Positions 5,732-7,054 of a DNA stretch of 7,054 bases are shown piece by piece. The stretch comes from an uncultured Actinomycetes bacterium (GTDB lineage: Bacteria; Actinomycetota; Acidimicrobiia; Acidimicrobiales; RAAP-2). The stretch lies in assembly GCA_903826715.1 (NCBI GenBank), contig CAIKFN010000121.1, forward strand, positions 1 through 7,054. The letters run 5' to 3'. The notes below the pieces were generated by a model, which saw nothing but the letters and a program-made list of their open reading frames with translations, did no database searches and was not told the DNA's origin. A program made the translations under genes and the position numbers. Every line of letters begins with the position of its first letter. Position 1 is the first letter of the stretch.

Positions 5732-7054
5732 TGATTCATTGCCACTTTCATCGCCAGAATTCACTGGTCAAATTGAGCGACTCATTACTGAATCAACCCC
5801 ACGCAAGCTCGTAACCACAAAAGTTCCTAAGGGTGCTCCAAACGTTTTGCTCATTCTGCTTGACGACGTTGGCTTTGGATCCTTCGCGGGTGTTGGGGGT
5901 CCAGTTCCAACATCTGGCCTTGACAAAATTATTGAACGCGGACTGCTCTATAACCAGTTCCACACCACCGCACTCTGTTCACCAACGAGAGCGTCACTGC
6001 TTACCGGAAGAAATCACCACTCAGTGCACATGGGTGGCATCACAGAAATTGCAAACTCCTTTCCTGGTTACGACAGCGCTATCCCGCCAGAAGCGGCGAC
6101 CGTTGCACAGGTGTTACAGCAGTCGGGTTACGCTACATCATGTTTCGGTAAATGGCACTTAGCTCCTTCGTGGGAACAAAGTCCTGCTGGTCCATTCAAT
6201 CGATGGCCAACCGGAATGGGCTTTGACCGGTTCTACGGAATCATTGGTGCAGAGTCTTCGCAGTTCGAGCCACCTCTCTACGACCAGACAACTCCAATTG
6301 CACCCTATGTTGGAAACGACAAGTACCACCTCACAGAAGACCTTGCTGATCAGGCAATTAACTGGATTCAGCGACAAAAAGCTTCACGTCCAGATCAGCC
6401 GTTTTTTTGCTACTTCTCAACTCCTGCTGTTCATGCACCACACCACGTTGCACCTGAGTGGAGTGACAAGTTCAAAGGAAAGTTCGACAAGGGATGGGAC
6501 GAACTTCGTAGCGAAATCTTTGAGCGACAACTAAAACTCGGCACGATTCCACCGGGAACTGCAAACACAGTTCGTCCAAGTGAAATTCCAAGTTGGGAAG
6601 AATATCCCGAGCGTTACAGACCCGTGGCGTCGAGGCTCATGGAAGTGTTTGCAGGATTCTTGGCACACACTGACGCACAGATCAAGCGCGTTATTGATTC
6701 TCTCGACGATATGGGAATCAGCGACGACACATTGATCATTTACATCACTGGTGATAACGGTGCATCCGCCGAGGGAACAGTTCACGGTGCCTGGAGCGCA
6801 CCGTCATTCCAAAATGGTGTGCACGAAGACCCTGAGTGGTTACTTGAGCACATGGATGATTTTGGGACTGCAAAGTGCGAGAACCACTACAACGTTGGCT
6901 GGGCTTGGGCCCTTGATGCACCATTCCAGTGGATGAAACAAGTTGCATCACACTTTGGTGGCACACGAAACGCAATGGCGCTGTCGTGGCCGAAGCGCAT
7001 TAGCCAAGGAAAACAAATCCGCTCGCAGTTCCATCACGTGACTGACATTGCCCC
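5724..7054 (+). CDS. Formylglycine-dependent type I arylsulfatase (3' end beyond window)
   Basis: The ATG at 5724-5726 overlaps the stop of the preceding gene (ATGGCTAG), and the frame stays open for 443 codons to the window end. The protein hydrolyses sulfate esters. The signature CSPTRASLLTGR starts at Cys85 (codon 5976-5978), the residue expected to be converted to formylglycine. Other catalytic or metal residues known from Pseudomonas AtsA have visible counterparts: D47-D48 (LLDDVG), R89, K143 and H145 (GKWH), H237 (HAPH), D344-N345 (GDNG) and K405 (WMKQVASHFGG). No signal peptide is visible, which suggests a cytoplasmic enzyme that would still need a formylglycine-generating enzyme, not seen here. 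The blocks resemble the long actinobacterial arylsulfatases of about 780 residues (such as mycobacterial AtsD), so over 300 residues are probably missing. No good ribosome-binding site precedes it; translation is probably coupled to the upstream gene. The true substrate is unknown. Confidence 0.93.
   Translation, partial: MASDSLPLSSPEFTGQIERLITESTPRKLVTTKVPKGAPNVLLILLDDVGFGSFAGVGGPVPTSGLDKIIERGLLYNQFHTTALCSPTRASLLTGRNHHSVHMGGITEIANSFPGYDSAIPPEAATVAQVLQQSGYATSCFGKWHLAPSWEQSPAGPFNRWPTGMGFDRFYGIIGAESSQFEPPLYDQTTPIAPYVGNDKYHLTEDLADQAINWIQRQKASRPDQPFFCYFSTPAVHAPHHVAPEWSDKFKGKFDKGWDELRSEIFERQLKLGTIPPGTANTVRPSEIPSWEEYPERYRPVASRLMEVFAGFLAHTDAQIKRVIDSLDDMGISDDTLIIYITGDNGASAEGTVHGAWSAPSFQNGVHEDPEWLLEHMDDFGTAKCENHYNVGWAWALDAPFQWMKQVASHFGGTRNAMALSWPKRISQGKQIRSQFHHVTDIA

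Noticed and set aside
1..7054. No TGA among the six visible stop codons, hinting at a changed genetic code
   Set aside because: All genes read through with TGG for Trp and no in-frame TGA; six stops are too few to judge.
1..7054. Mobile element, CRISPR array, phage or defence system
   Set aside because: No transposase or integrase motifs, no spaced direct repeats and no terminal inverted repeats seen; base composition is even across the window.

Overview
The window looks like a tightly packed chromosomal stretch from a bacterium of roughly balanced GC. It contains six genes and the last codons of a seventh. It has almost no non-coding DNA: junctions measure 0, 40, 41, -8, 61 and -8 bp. Several features point to an actinobacterium, perhaps a streamlined aquatic Acidimicrobiia-type lineage. 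These are a DUF3054 membrane protein, a CSPTR sulfatase ending in the actinobacterial-style WAWALDAPFQW / ASHFGGTRN block, scarce Shine-Dalgarno sequences, and start codons placed six bases after TANNNT hexamers, as in leaderless transcripts. The organism assignment is inference; there is no rRNA or other marker gene.

Layout. Bases 3-47 (+) are the coiled-coil-like C-terminus of a gene that begins outside the window. It meets the stop codon of a minus-strand type II NADH:quinone oxidoreductase (ndh, 48-1352) end to end. Upstream of ndh on the same strand is a major facilitator superfamily transporter of unknown substrate (1393-2718). A 41-bp divergent spacer leads to a plus-strand DUF1295 / steroid-5-alpha-reductase-like membrane protein (2760-3596). 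Its 3' end overlaps that of a convergent small DUF3054 membrane protein (3589-3945). A 61-bp divergent spacer then leads to the most interesting part, a plus-strand two-gene unit. It holds a metallo-beta-lactamase-fold, alkylsulfatase-like protein with a C-terminal SCP2-type lipid-binding domain (4007-5731), overlapping by 8 bp a formylglycine-type arylsulfatase (5724 to beyond the window end).

How the genes may work together. The last two genes suggest cytoplasmic handling of organic sulfate esters. The arylsulfatase keeps every catalytic residue expected in the visible part. The alkylsulfatase-like partner keeps the fold and the three-domain layout but has lost several residues that bind the two zinc ions in known enzymes. 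It may therefore be a changed hydrolase, a single-metal enzyme, or a non-catalytic lipid or sulfate-ester binding partner. NDH-2 feeds NADH electrons to quinone without pumping protons. The remaining membrane proteins have no assignable substrate. No mobile element, CRISPR array, tRNA, rRNA or clear intrinsic terminator was seen.
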